Positions 29,799 to 39,042 of a stretch of 64,000 nucleotides of DNA are shown one piece after another. The stretch comes from G963422745 sp963422745 (GTDB lineage Bacteria; Actinomycetota; Acidimicrobiia; Acidimicrobiales; Aldehydirespiratoraceae), in NCBI GenBank assembly GCA_963422745.1, contig OY730477.1, positions 2,852,001-2,916,000 of the forward strand, given 5' to 3'. Within the stretch, counting starts at the first letter, position 1. Each line of letters begins with the position of its first letter. The position numbers were made by a program, and so were the translations under genes. The notes below the pieces were generated by a model that saw only the letters and a program-made list of their open reading frames with translations, did no database searches and was not told the DNA's origin.

Positions 29799-30556
29799 AG
29801 CTTCTCAACAACAAGGTGGCAATGGTCACCGGTGCAGGCCAAGGCGTAGGTGAGGGCATCGCCCGGGCATTGGCGTATGCCGGTGCTGCGGTGATGATCG
29901 CTGCGCGTCGAGCCAACAACGGCGTGCCAGCAGCCTCGGCCATCCAACAGCATGGCGGGACCGCCGCATTCGTGCGCTGTGATGTCACGAACCGCGCTGC
30001 TGTCGACACCGCAGTCGCAGCAACCGTCGACCGCTTCGGCGGCCTTGATGTGATGGTGCACAACGCGGTGTCGCCACCGGGTCCACCAGCCCCGATACAA
30101 GACATCGCAGACTCGTTGATCGAGGCCCAGATCGCCACAGCGGTCACCGCCACGTTTCATTGTGCTCAGGCATCTCTTCGTCATCTCCGCGAGCGTGGCG
30201 GTTCCCTGATCTTGTTGACCTCAGCGGCTGGAATCGAAGGTTCAGCTAATCTGCCGCTGTATGCGACGGTCAAGGGAGCGCAACGGGGAATCCTCAAGAG
30301 CCTCGCCCGCGAGTGGGGTCCCTTCGGGGTACGGGTGAATGCCATCGCGCCGGTCGCTCAGACCCGGGCGATGACCGACGCATTCGCCGCCAATCCGACC
30401 CTGCAGGCCCGTCTCAACGCTCGCACTCCGCTGGGGCGGATGGGCGACCCCGAGACCGACATCGGGCCAGTTGCGGTGTTTTTGGCGTCCGACCTCGCTC
30501 GCTATATGACCGGCCAGACCCTCGCCGTGGACGGCGGCCGTTTTCTGGGGCTGTGA
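29795..30556 (+). CDS. short-chain dehydrogenase/reductase
   Basis: 253-aa classical SDR: MVTGAGQGVGEGIARAL, HNAVS in place of NNAG, SAAG, catalytic YATVK, C-terminal TLAVDGGRFLGL. ATG 29795 overlaps the previous stop (ATGA). Enoyl-ACP-reductase-like or 3-oxoacyl reductase activity is possible but unproven. Confidence 0.87.
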   Translation: MKLLNNKVAMVTGAGQGVGEGIARALAYAGAAVMIAARRANNGVPAASAIQQHGGTAAFVRCDVTNRAAVDTAVAATVDRFGGLDVMVHNAVSPPGPPAPIQDIADSLIEAQIATAVTATFHCAQASLRHLRERGGSLILLTSAAGIEGSANLPLYATVKGAQRGILKSLAREWGPFGVRVNAIAPVAQTRAMTDAFAANPTLQARLNARTPLGRMGDPETDIGPVAVFLASDLARYMTGQTLAVDGGRFLGL

Positions 30557-31413
30557 GCACAGTTCATTTGCTGATGGGTCCGTGCCGGGGCCGGTCCGCT
30601 GAAGCCGCAGCGACCGTGCGGTCGTCTCTGGCATCGGCGGGGGCGGAAGTCGTCGACATTGACGCACTCGATGCGCCAGGCGCTCTCGAAGCGGCACGTG
30701 CTGCGGTGCGCGCAGGTGCTGAGCGATTGATCGCCGTCGGCGGCGACGGCACAGTGCATTTGGCACTTCAGGCGGTTGCCGGTACAGACACCGTCCTCGG
30801 GGTCGTTGCTTTGGGCACGGCCAACGACTTCGCGCATGCGCTGGGCATTGACTCCGCTGTTACCGCTGACAACCTGCTTGCCCCGGCCGTTCGCTTCGAC
30901 GCCATCCGGATGGGTGAGAAGTGGGTGGCGTCTGTGGCCACAGCCGGGTTTTCTGGTGATGTGAACGCCCGCGCCAACTCCATGGGTTTCCCGAAAGGGG
31001 CTTGGCGTTATACCTGGGCCACGATCTTGTCGCTGCCTCGCCTCAAACATCGGTCAGTCTCGCTAACCGTGGACGGAGTCCGCCACGACCATAAGGCTGT
31101 GATGGTCGCCGTGGCGAACACCTGCAGCTTCGGGGGTGCCATGCGTATCTGCCCAAACGCGGAACCGAGCGACGGGATGCTTGATGTGACCGTCGTCGGT
31201 GACGTCGGACGCCTGGAGCTCTTGCGGTGCTTTCGGCTCGTTTTTTCGGGACGTCATCTCACCCATCGCAAGGTATTCACGTATCGAGGCGGCATGGTGG
31301 AGCTGCACTGTGACGACGAACTAGCTGTCTGGGGCGATGGCGAACCGTTGGGTTTCGCCCCGGTGCGCTTTGAGGTGGTTCGCGATGCCGTGGCGTTGGC
31401 CGGTGCTCGCTGA
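30553..31413 (+). CDS. diacylglycerol kinase-like lipid kinase
   Basis: 286-aa DAGK/YegS/LCB5 family catalytic protein: AVGGDGTVHLALQAV carries the GGDGT ATP-binding loop, LGTANDFAHALG the second signature, and PSDGMLDVTVVGD the C-terminal one. Phosphorylates diacylglycerol or related lipids. GTG 30553 overlaps the SDR stop by 4 nt. Last gene of the operon; a short repeat array follows. Confidence 0.88.
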   Translation: MSTVHLLMGPCRGRSAEAAATVRSSLASAGAEVVDIDALDAPGALEAARAAVRAGAERLIAVGGDGTVHLALQAVAGTDTVLGVVALGTANDFAHALGIDSAVTADNLLAPAVRFDAIRMGEKWVASVATAGFSGDVNARANSMGFPKGAWRYTWATILSLPRLKHRSVSLTVDGVRHDHKAVMVAVANTCSFGGAMRICPNAEPSDGMLDVTVVGDVGRLELLRCFRLVFSGRHLTHRKVFTYRGGMVELHCDDELAVWGDGEPLGFAPVRFEVVRDAVALAGAR

Positions 31414-31447
31414 TTGGTCTACACCGACCACCTAAACGCACCCGAGA

Positions 31448-31620
31448 CTTCTCAAGACGCTCAGGGGGCCTCCCAGGACCCACAAGCTTACAAGATGAGT
31501 GTTATCGGCTTCTCAAGACGCTCAGAGCAGCAATCCAGAACCCACAAGCTTACATAATGAGTGTTATCGGCTTCTCAAGACGCTCGAGCAGCAATCCAGG
31601 CCCCACAGACGACTGCTCAA
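31448..31620. repeat. 61-62-bp tandem repeat, about 2.8 copies
   Basis: Copies begin CTTCTCAAGACGCTC at 31448, 31509 and 31571 and share ACCCACAAGCTTACA and GAGTGTTATCGG. It fills the gap between the lipid kinase and the convergent FGE gene. No coding potential; no clear hairpin with a T run. Confidence 0.9.
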
Positions 31621-31668
31621 GAACCATGCACAGACCAGCCCATGTGCAGGCCCATTGTGCAGGCATAA

Positions 31669-32748
31669 TCATGCCGCGACCCTGAAACCGATGTTGCCGG
31701 TGGTGGTGTCGAGTGTGCTCGACGATCGAGCACCGACCCGGTAGCGATTGCAGTACGAGTCGTGGCACAGATAGCTGCCGCCTCGTAAGGCACGCCTTGA
31801 CTCATCAAACCAGCTGTCGGTCCATTCCCAGACGTTGCCCGCCATGTCATGGAGTCCGAAACCGTTGGGTTGATAAGTGCCGACCGGTGACGTGGCCAGC
31901 CAACCGTCAGCGAGTGTGTTATGGGCAGGGAACATTCCCTGCCAGATGTTGCACCGATGCTCGCCGTCGGGCGTGAGTTCGTCACCCCAGGCGTATCTGG
32001 ACTGACTGAGCCCTCCTCTTGCGGCTTTCTCCCATTCGGCTTCGGTTGGCAATCGAGCCTGAACCCAGGAGGCATACAAGCAAGCCTCATACCAGTTGAC
32101 GTGCACCACGGGATGGTCCCCCAGGCCGTCGAGATCGCTGTGGGGTCCATAAGGGCGACGCCAATTCGCGCCACGCACTTGACGCCACCATTGGGCTCCG
32201 ACCACACCTCGGGTTTCGGGGAAGTCATCTGGTAGCAGACCCGCGAACACATAGGACCATTCTTGCCGCTCGGCGAAAGAGACATGGCCGGTGATGTCGA
32301 CGAAAACGGCCCAGTCGTCATTGGTTACGAGCCGAGACGAAATCGAGAATCCGTCCACTTGAATCTCACGAATGGGCCCCTCGCGGTCCGCTGGAAAACG
32401 AACGTCGTTGGTACCCATCAGGAATGTCCCCGCCTCAATGGCGATCATGCTCTGCGTTGCTCGCGCGCCCGACCTGGCAGGTTCAGCGCCATCAGCATCG
32501 AAACACGCGTCGCCGCTACGCGCGCCCTGCCTCACAGGTTCAGCGCCATCAGCATCAGAACACGCGTCGCCGTTACCTGCGCCCTGACTCGCAGGTTCAG
32601 CGCTAGAAGGTGCCCCGCTAACCGTTGACCGGGGCGTCACTCGCGCGCCCGACCTGGCAGGTTCAGAGCCGAGGCTCGGATCCATCGACGAGGCGCCCCG
32701 ATCGGGGATACAACATGGGGTGTCGACTGAAGGCGTACCGGACGACAT
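31669..32748 (-). CDS. formylglycine-generating enzyme-like protein
   Basis: 359 aa. The C-terminal two thirds is an FGE/SUMF1 domain: IEAGTFLMGTND at its start, NWYEACLYASW, LPTEAEWEKAARGG, GNVWEWT, RGGSYLCHDSYCNRYRVGAR at its end. The Cys pair CHDSYC is the copper-binding catalytic pair of true FGEs, which convert Cys to formylglycine in sulfatases. The first ~100 residues are low-complexity with a 19-aa repeat. ATG 32748 has CGGAG 7-8 nt upstream and starts 1 nt after the histidine kinase stop; ATG 32448 would give just the enzyme domain. No sulfatase gene is in the window. Confidence 0.85.
   Translation of the reverse strand: MSSGTPSVDTPCCIPDRGASSMDPSLGSEPARSGARVTPRSTVSGAPSSAEPASQGAGNGDACSDADGAEPVRQGARSGDACFDADGAEPARSGARATQSMIAIEAGTFLMGTNDVRFPADREGPIREIQVDGFSISSRLVTNDDWAVFVDITGHVSFAERQEWSYVFAGLLPDDFPETRGVVGAQWWRQVRGANWRRPYGPHSDLDGLGDHPVVHVNWYEACLYASWVQARLPTEAEWEKAARGGLSQSRYAWGDELTPDGEHRCNIWQGMFPAHNTLADGWLATSPVGTYQPNGFGLHDMAGNVWEWTDSWFDESRRALRGGSYLCHDSYCNRYRVGARSSSTLDTTTGNIGFRVAA
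32465..32690. repeat. 57-bp in-frame repeat in the FGE N-terminal region
   Basis: GGTTCAGCGC recurs at 32480, 32537 and 32594 (57 bp, 19 codons), and a 26-bp block at 32461 recurs at 32641. The protein repeat reads DADGAEPVRQGARSGDACF. Confidence 0.85.
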
Positions 32749-32749
32749 C

Positions 32750-34288
32750 TCAGGACTCCGCAATGCCGGATCCAACACCACCATCTTGATCATGCCCAAC
32801 TGGATCATGACTGCCTTCGTCACAGCCGCCTTCAGCATGATCGACCCTGGGCCAGCGCACAATGAACCGGGCACCACCAGCCGAGGCATCTCTGACCTCA
32901 ACCGTTCCCCTACCGGTAGCCACCGTCTCGGCGACAACGGCGAGCCCGAGTCCTGCCCCTCCGACATCACGGGCGCGTGACTCGTCGAGACGGACAAAGC
33001 GGTCGAATACTCGCTCGCGTTCAGCCTCGGGCACCCCGGTTCCGTCGTCGTCCACCCACAGCAACACATGGTCGTCATCGGTGCGCAACCCGATCCAAAC
33101 CCTTGAGGAAGCATGGCGTGCGGCGTTGTCGATCAGGTGGGCAACTACACGAGCGAGAGACACCTCGCTACCCCAAACACGTCCAGCCGAGACGGACGCC
33201 GTGTCCACAGGCACCCGCCACCCACGAGCGGCTTGGGCCAACACCACGTCGTCTACATCAATGAGGGTGGAACCAGCGGCTGTGACCTCCTCGCCGCGTG
33301 CGAGGATTAGGAGTTCCTCTACGATCCGCTGCAGTCGAAGGCTCTCGTCAAGTACACCTTCGGCGAGTTCGGCGGTGCCGATGGCGGAAGGCTCACGCAA
33401 AGCCACCTCGGCCTCGCTGCGCAACACAGCAACAGGAGAGCGCAGTTCGTGGGAGACGTCGGCTACGAATCGCCGCAGCCGAACGTCATCGGCCTCAAGA
33501 CGATCAAGCATTTGGTTCATGGTCAGGGCCAGTTTCGATATTTCGTCGTCGGTGGACGGAACGGGGACCCGCTCATTCAAGGTCCGCGCCGAGATCTCCG
33601 AGACCCGACCGGTGATGTCGGAGACCGGGCGGAGTGCCCGTCCCGTCAACAGCCAGGTGATCAACCCGACCACCGACACCATGACTGGCACCCCGATCCA
33701 AACAAAGGCACGAATGCTGTCGACCGCACGCACAACGTCGCCCACCTCAGCAACACCGACATAGTCAATGCCGCCAAGGCTGCGAACCAAAAAGCGCAGG
33801 TCGGGTTGTTCCGCGTCGGAACCATCCACATGAAAAACAAGGGCTTCCAGCGTTGCAGTAGGAACGATGGGTCCGCCAAGCACCATAGGGTCGGATCGGG
33901 GCGCGGCGTCCTCAACAAGTCGAATGTCGACGATGGATCCGTAGTTCGTGAGGACATCAATCCTGCCGTCGTCATCGGGATCGGCCACCTTGAGCAGGTC
34001 ATTGAGCGCATCGGCACGAAGCCGACCCAGCGACGTATCGGCCAATCTCGGTTCGTAGTACCTAAACACCGAATCGACAAAGAAATCGAAGAACTCGAGG
34101 CCATCTTCTTCGACACCTGATCTGACGATCTGTTCAACCGTGTCGAGGTTGGCGTCGCCAGCAGTAGCCACCGCGTCGGATATCAGCCGGCCCTGCACCC
34201 AGTCAACACCGAGCGTCGCAGCCGACAGTCCGAGCACAGCAGCAACCAACACCACCATCAACGTCAGGCGCGTCCGTATACCGATCAC
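32750..34288 (-). CDS. sensor histidine kinase
   Basis: 512-aa membrane kinase: TM1 at residues 8-28, extracytoplasmic sensor about 30-190, TM2 (FVWIGVPVMVSVVGLITWLL), HAMP, HisKA with FVADVSHELRSPVAVLRSE, HATPase with N box HLIDNAARHA and G boxes DDDGTGVP and GGAGLGLAV. The GTG start overlaps the regulator stop by 4 nt (GTGA). Signal unknown. Forms an operon regulator-kinase-FGE. Confidence 0.92.
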   Translation of the reverse strand: MIGIRTRLTLMVVLVAAVLGLSAATLGVDWVQGRLISDAVATAGDANLDTVEQIVRSGVEEDGLEFFDFFVDSVFRYYEPRLADTSLGRLRADALNDLLKVADPDDDGRIDVLTNYGSIVDIRLVEDAAPRSDPMVLGGPIVPTATLEALVFHVDGSDAEQPDLRFLVRSLGGIDYVGVAEVGDVVRAVDSIRAFVWIGVPVMVSVVGLITWLLTGRALRPVSDITGRVSEISARTLNERVPVPSTDDEISKLALTMNQMLDRLEADDVRLRRFVADVSHELRSPVAVLRSEAEVALREPSAIGTAELAEGVLDESLRLQRIVEELLILARGEEVTAAGSTLIDVDDVVLAQAARGWRVPVDTASVSAGRVWGSEVSLARVVAHLIDNAARHASSRVWIGLRTDDDHVLLWVDDDGTGVPEAERERVFDRFVRLDESRARDVGGAGLGLAVVAETVATGRGTVEVRDASAGGARFIVRWPRVDHAEGGCDEGSHDPVGHDQDGGVGSGIAES

Positions 34289-34956
34289 AAGGCGACCAGT
34301 TGATAACCGACCCCGCGCACAGTGCAGAGGGACTCGACACCGAACGGCTTGTCGATCTTTCGTCGCAGGTAACCGACATAGACCTCCACGATGTTCGGAT
34401 CACCCTCAAAATCGATTCCCCATACCTCATCGAGCAGTTCGCCTTTAGGTATTGGATCGCCATCACGCCTGAGAAGTGCTTCGAGAACAGCGAATTCTCG
34501 TGGGGTCAGAGCAATTTCGATGTCACCTCGGGTGCATATGCGGCTTGCGGGGTTGAGTGTGAGGTTTCCCACGGCATAGACCATGGACGGCTTAGCGGCG
34601 CCTCGCCGTACCAATGCCCGCAGGCGAGCGACGAGCACCATGTGACTGAACGGCTTGCGAAGGTAGTCGTCCGCACCGAACTCAAAACCTTCGGCCTCGT
34701 CATACTCACCCCCTTTGGCGGTGAGCATGAGGATCGGGGTCCAATCGCCCTCGGCACGTATACGACGACAGACCTCATAGCCGTTGAGGCCCGGCAACAT
34801 GATGTCCAAGATTATGGCCCCATACACACCGATGCGCGATTGCCAGAGTCCATTCGGTCCGTCATGCACAACATCAACATCAAATCCCTCGGCCTTGAGT
34901 CCGCGGGCGATCGATTTCGCAAGCCGCTCTTCGTCGTCAACCACGAGAATGCGCAC
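34285..34956 (-). CDS. OmpR/PhoB-family response regulator
   Basis: 223 aa. Receiver domain (MRILVVDDEERLAKSIARG, phospho-acceptor Asp in IILDIMLPG, LMLTAKGG, Lys in DDYLRKPF) and C-terminal winged helix (LTPREFAVLEALLRRDGDP, VEVYVGYLRRKID). Pairs with the kinase encoded immediately downstream. Candidate operator repeats lie upstream between this gene and the divergent repetitive membrane protein gene. Confidence 0.93.
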   Translation of the reverse strand: MRILVVDDEERLAKSIARGLKAEGFDVDVVHDGPNGLWQSRIGVYGAIILDIMLPGLNGYEVCRRIRAEGDWTPILMLTAKGGEYDEAEGFEFGADDYLRKPFSHMVLVARLRALVRRGAAKPSMVYAVGNLTLNPASRICTRGDIEIALTPREFAVLEALLRRDGDPIPKGELLDEVWGIDFEGDPNIVEVYVGYLRRKIDKPFGVESLCTVRGVGYQLVAL

Positions 34957-35001
34957 GAATACAAGTGTGCACCACGCAAGAGACCGGAGGCTGAGAACCC
35001 T

Positions 35002-35026
35002 CTCAGCTTTCTCAGCGATTTCTCAG
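35002..35026. promoter_or_regulatory. CTCAG direct repeats, candidate regulator operator
   Basis: CTCAG occurs at 35002, 35011 and 35022 (spacing 9 and 11 bp, the last two as TTCTCAGC), with an inverted copy (CTGAG) at 34991. Direct repeats near one helical turn apart are what OmpR-family regulators bind, and the site lies in the divergent promoter region. Confidence 0.45.
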
Positions 35027-35090
35027 CTCACAGCGGGCAATATCACCGCACCGAATCCCCCAACGCACGCAACCACACCAGGAGAACCCA

Positions 35091-36332
35091 ATGAACGACA
35101 AGGACGACGGTACCAAAGAGACCACACCCACAAACGATGAACAGTCCACGAACGACAATGTTGCCCCGGTTGAACCACCCCCCGCAGAACCCACACCCAC
35201 AAACACCGGCAACGACGCAGCCACAACCCAACCACCAACCACAGCCGCCCCCGCAGAACCCACACCCACAAACACCGGCAACGACGCAGCCCCAACCCAA
35301 CCACCAACCACACCCCCCGCAGAACCCACACCCACAAACACCAGCAACGACGCAGCCACAACCCAACCACCAACCACAGAACCCACACCCACCACATCGG
35401 CGGGAGCATCGTCATCGCAGCAAACGTTGGTGGCCCTCTGTTGCATATTGGGGTTGGTTGCACTGGCTTCGCTGATCGTCGCAATTGTTGCGGTTTCTGG
35501 TTCCGACGACGACCAATACGACGTTGGATACTCTGATGGGTTAGCCGAAAACCGAGACGCCTACGAAAACCGAGACGCCTACGAAAACCGAGACGCCTAC
35601 GAAGACCGAGACGCCTACGAAAACCGAGACGCCTACGAAAACCGAGACGCCTACGAAAACCGAGACGCCTACGAAAACCGAGACGGGCGGGGCGAACACG
35701 AAGAACGCCGATACGGCGACGGCGAATTTGAAGGTGAAGAACCCGAGGATTGGGAATTCCCAGACCCCGGATACGACCGATACGACATGCCAAACCCCCG
35801 ATACGGCATCCCAGACCCCCGATACGACATGCCAAACCCCCGATACGACATGCCAAACCCCGATTACGACCGATACGACATGCCAGACCCCGATTACGAC
35901 CGATACGACAACGGCGAATTTGAAGGTGAAGAACCCGAGGATTGGGAATTCCCCGTCCCCCGATTTGACTCCAACGAATTTGATTTCCCGCTCCCGGAGG
36001 CATGGGAGTTTCTTTTCCCAAACGGCCTTCCCGACGAGTTCCCCGACATGAGAGGCGGATTCGGCCCTTGGTGGGGGGAAATGTGGGGCGACGAGAACGG
36101 TTTGTCCGATGCCTTGGAGGAGTTCAGCGAATGCATCGGAGAGCGAAGCGGTCCGCTTGCCGAGCTACTTTTTGACCTAATGTTCGGCGCTGCCAGCGTG
36201 ACCCAGACAGCGACCGAACACGATGACGAATCCGGCATCGAGGAGCAGATGGGCGAACTCGAGGACGCTTTCGAGGAATGCGAAGAGTACCTGCCCGACG
36301 AGATGCAGGTGTGGTTGCGAGCCTGGAGCTAG
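35091..36332 (+). CDS. highly repetitive single-pass membrane protein
   Basis: 413 aa. Residues 25-105: three copies of a Pro/Thr-rich repeat (PAEPTPTNTGNDAATTQPPT). One TM segment near 112-136 (LVALCCILGLVALASLIVAI). Then eight 6-aa ENRDAY repeats, RYDMPNP-type repeats and two GEFEGEEPEDWEFP blocks, and an acidic C-terminus ending in a helical region with two Cys. Strong SD AGGAGAACCCA before ATG 35091. Divergent from the two-component operon and so a likely target. Function unknown; the repeats should vary in number between strains. Confidence 0.85.
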   Translation: MNDKDDGTKETTPTNDEQSTNDNVAPVEPPPAEPTPTNTGNDAATTQPPTTAAPAEPTPTNTGNDAAPTQPPTTPPAEPTPTNTSNDAATTQPPTTEPTPTTSAGASSSQQTLVALCCILGLVALASLIVAIVAVSGSDDDQYDVGYSDGLAENRDAYENRDAYENRDAYEDRDAYENRDAYENRDAYENRDAYENRDGRGEHEERRYGDGEFEGEEPEDWEFPDPGYDRYDMPNPRYGIPDPRYDMPNPRYDMPNPDYDRYDMPDPDYDRYDNGEFEGEEPEDWEFPVPRFDSNEFDFPLPEAWEFLFPNGLPDEFPDMRGGFGPWWGEMWGDENGLSDALEEFSECIGERSGPLAELLFDLMFGAASVTQTATEHDDESGIEEQMGELEDAFEECEEYLPDEMQVWLRAWS

Positions 36333-36352
36333 GTCACTAAGAGCCGAACGGG

Positions 36353-37558
36353 TTACCGATTCGCGCTGGCAACAACACCCTCGTCGTGCAGTCGGCCGAT
36401 CTCGCCTGGAGACAAGCCGAGTTTGTCTGCAAGGATCTGCTCGGTGTGTTCTCCGAGCAGCGGCGCAGGCGAAGGCTCCACCGGTAGCAGGCCACCAAAG
36501 GCCAAGGGTGATCCAGGCGTAAGGTAGGTGCCAATGCCGGGCTGTTCGAGTTCTCGGAACAGTTCGTTAAGCGTTGAGCACCGAGGATCGTCGGCAACGA
36601 GTTCCGAGAAGGTCTGGTACCGGCCCCAACACACGCCGAACTCATCCAAGCGGCCGGCCACTTCATCCATCCGGCGCTTTGTGAACCACGGTGCCATTGC
36701 CGCACCGATGGCTTCGCGGTGCATGAATCGCTGGCCTTCGTCGTGGAAACTCACACCATGCCGAGCTTCGATGGCTGCCACAGCGTCGGCTGCCTCGGTT
36801 GCATTAATCAGGGCGCTCCACTGCCTCGGGCTAATGCCGACTGCATATATGGTCCCGTCAAGGCACTGGAATGTAGTTCCGTAGGCGCCGTACAAGTCGT
36901 TGCCCAGACGTTGCCTTTCGGTGTTGTTGATCTGCGCCTCAGCCACATGCCCTAGAGCGCTAACCGTCGCCAATGCCACATCAGAAAGCGCCAGCGACAT
37001 GGCCGCACCCTCGCCGGTTCTCAGGCGTCTTCGTTCGGCTGCGAGAATTCCGATGGCCGCGGTCTGACCACAGATGACATCCCAAGCGGGAAGGACATGG
37101 TTGACTGGCCCGGTCGTCTCCGCCGGGCCGGTCGCAAGGGGATACCCCATGGCGCAGTTGACCGTGTAGTCCACTGCGGTGGAGCCATCACGGTTTCCGG
37201 TAATCGCCAGCGATACCAGATCCCCACGATGTGCCGACAAGGCAGCATGGCTCAGCCAGCCCCGGGCGGGGAAATTGGTGAGAAACGTTCCAGCCGCCGC
37301 GATCAGCTCAGTCAGTAGTTCCCTGGCCCTGTCAGCGCGCAGATCAACCGCTATCGAACGCTTTCCCTTGTTGAGACCGGCCCAATAGATGGATGCACCT
37401 TCCGCGGTGAGAGGCCAACGCCTGAAGTCGATGCCGCCGCCGATCTGGTCAAACCGGATCACGTCCGCACCCAGTTGAGTCAGGGTCATACCACCCGACG
37501 GTGCAGCAACAAACGCCGAACCCTCAACGACTTCAAGACCCTCAAGCGGCGGGATCAT
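36353..37558 (-). CDS. mct: CoA transferase family III, 2-methylfumaryl-CoA isomerase-like
   Basis: 401 aa, CaiB/BaiF fold. From memory it closely resembles Mct of the Chloroflexus 3-hydroxypropionate bicycle: GLEVVEGSAFVAAPSGGMTL, WAGLNKGKRSIAVDLR, FLTNFPARGWLS, VNHVLPAWDVICGQ and NDLYGAYGTTF are the same blocks. Mct moves CoA within mesaconyl-CoA (C1 to C4). ATG 37558 overlaps the stop of the aldehyde dehydrogenase gene by one base (TGATG), so the two are translationally coupled. No other bicycle genes are in the window, so the pathway is inference. Confidence 0.82.
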   Translation of the reverse strand: MIPPLEGLEVVEGSAFVAAPSGGMTLTQLGADVIRFDQIGGGIDFRRWPLTAEGASIYWAGLNKGKRSIAVDLRADRARELLTELIAAAGTFLTNFPARGWLSHAALSAHRGDLVSLAITGNRDGSTAVDYTVNCAMGYPLATGPAETTGPVNHVLPAWDVICGQTAAIGILAAERRRLRTGEGAAMSLALSDVALATVSALGHVAEAQINNTERQRLGNDLYGAYGTTFQCLDGTIYAVGISPRQWSALINATEAADAVAAIEARHGVSFHDEGQRFMHREAIGAAMAPWFTKRRMDEVAGRLDEFGVCWGRYQTFSELVADDPRCSTLNELFRELEQPGIGTYLTPGSPLAFGGLLPVEPSPAPLLGEHTEQILADKLGLSPGEIGRLHDEGVVASANR

Positions 37559-39042
37559 CAACCGATCCAATTGATCGACTGGAGTTCGCTGTAGGCCTCA
37601 ATACCCCATTTCCCTCGATCGCGTCCCACACCGCTCATCTTGAATCCGCCGAACGGTGCCTCCATATGTGGCTGGATGACATTCAGACCAACGCAGCCGC
37701 TCAATAGTCTCCGGCCGATGCTGTAGGCACGGTTGGTATCGCCGGAAAACACATAGCTATACAGCCCGTAATCGGAGTCGTTGGCGAGAGCAACGGCGTG
37801 TTCGTCATCGTCGTAGGGCAGCGACACGATCACCGGCCCGAATGCCTCCTCGCGCACCACATGCATGTCGGCAGTGCAGTCAACCAGCAGCGTGGGAGCG
37901 ACGAAATAGCCGGGCAGGTCGGGACGCTCACCTCCACACACCATGGTTGCACCAGCATCAGTGCCCGAAGCAATAAAAGCCTCCACCCGGTCTCGGTGCG
38001 TCTCACTGATGACAGGACCGATGATCGTGGCGGGGTCGGTGGGATTGCCGACGGTCATGAACGGCGCGAACGAGGTGAGGGTCTCCACTAGTTGGTCATG
38101 GACTTGACGGTGGGCAATGACACGGGTCGGGGCGGTACATATCTGGCCCGAGTGAAATCCCCAAACGGTGGCGATCGCCTGGGCGGCCGCTGCGATGTCT
38201 GCGTCGTCGGTGACAATACAGGCACCCTTGCCGCCGAGTTCCATGAGCAGCCTCTTCATGGTCCCCGCACCGCTTTGCATGATCCTGGACCCCACCGGTG
38301 AAGAGCCCGTGAACGAGATCATGTCAACGTCGGGGGTATCGACGAGTGCGGCAGGCACTTCAGCGCCCGACCCGTTCACTATGTTGACCACGCCCGGCGG
38401 AAACCCGGCGGCTTGGATCGCTTCTCCCAACAGAAGGATCCCGAGCGGGTCTTGGGGCGCTGGCTTGATCACTACGGTACAACCGGCCGCCAAGGCCGGG
38501 GCAATCTTGCCTGCCACGTTGGTAACAGGGAAGTTGTACGGGGTGATGCAGGCGACCACCCCCACAGGCTGACGCAGCACCTGCGCGGACATCAGCCCCG
38601 CAGGCCCGAGTGGGCCCTTCTCAACCGGCACCGGATTCAGCGCCTCGTCAAGGTCAATGACGTTGCTGTAATACCGGAACCGGTCGACAACGGGGCCTCC
38701 GACCTGCAGCGTCTCGGTGATCGTCTGCAATGCCCCCGTTTCGGCTTGCACGGTCGGCACCCAGCCCGCCGATCGTGCCTGCACCTGTTCAGCCAACCTA
38801 CCGATTAACCGACACCGATCACTGGCGGAAGTCGTTTTCCATCCCGCCGCTGCAGCCCGAGCGGCGGCCGCGGCTTCAAGCGCCTGTGACACCGAGGCCT
38901 CTGGCGCATACCCAACCACTTTGGTCGTGGCGGGATCGACCACTTGATAGGTACCGTCGTCGGGTTCGAGCCATTCACCGTTGACCAGCAACCGCCACTT
39001 CTTGTCAACGTTGATTGTGTTGTCGGCTTTGATGGTGTTCAT
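37558..39042 (-). CDS. aldehyde dehydrogenase
   Basis: 494-aa NAD(P)-dependent aldehyde dehydrogenase. CITPYNFPVTNVAGKIAPAL, the NAD loop FTGSSPVGSRIM, the general base Glu in LLMELGGKGA, the nucleophile Cys in GFHSGQICTAPTR and C-terminal EAPFGGFKMSGVGRD are all intact. Upstream gene of an operon with the Mct-like CoA transferase; semialdehyde or acyl-derived substrates are therefore plausible. Confidence 0.92.
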   Translation of the reverse strand: MNTIKADNTINVDKKWRLLVNGEWLEPDDGTYQVVDPATTKVVGYAPEASVSQALEAAAAARAAAAGWKTTSASDRCRLIGRLAEQVQARSAGWVPTVQAETGALQTITETLQVGGPVVDRFRYYSNVIDLDEALNPVPVEKGPLGPAGLMSAQVLRQPVGVVACITPYNFPVTNVAGKIAPALAAGCTVVIKPAPQDPLGILLLGEAIQAAGFPPGVVNIVNGSGAEVPAALVDTPDVDMISFTGSSPVGSRIMQSGAGTMKRLLMELGGKGACIVTDDADIAAAAQAIATVWGFHSGQICTAPTRVIAHRQVHDQLVETLTSFAPFMTVGNPTDPATIIGPVISETHRDRVEAFIASGTDAGATMVCGGERPDLPGYFVAPTLLVDCTADMHVVREEAFGPVIVSLPYDDDEHAVALANDSDYGLYSYVFSGDTNRAYSIGRRLLSGCVGLNVIQPHMEAPFGGFKMSGVGRDRGKWGIEAYSELQSINWIG

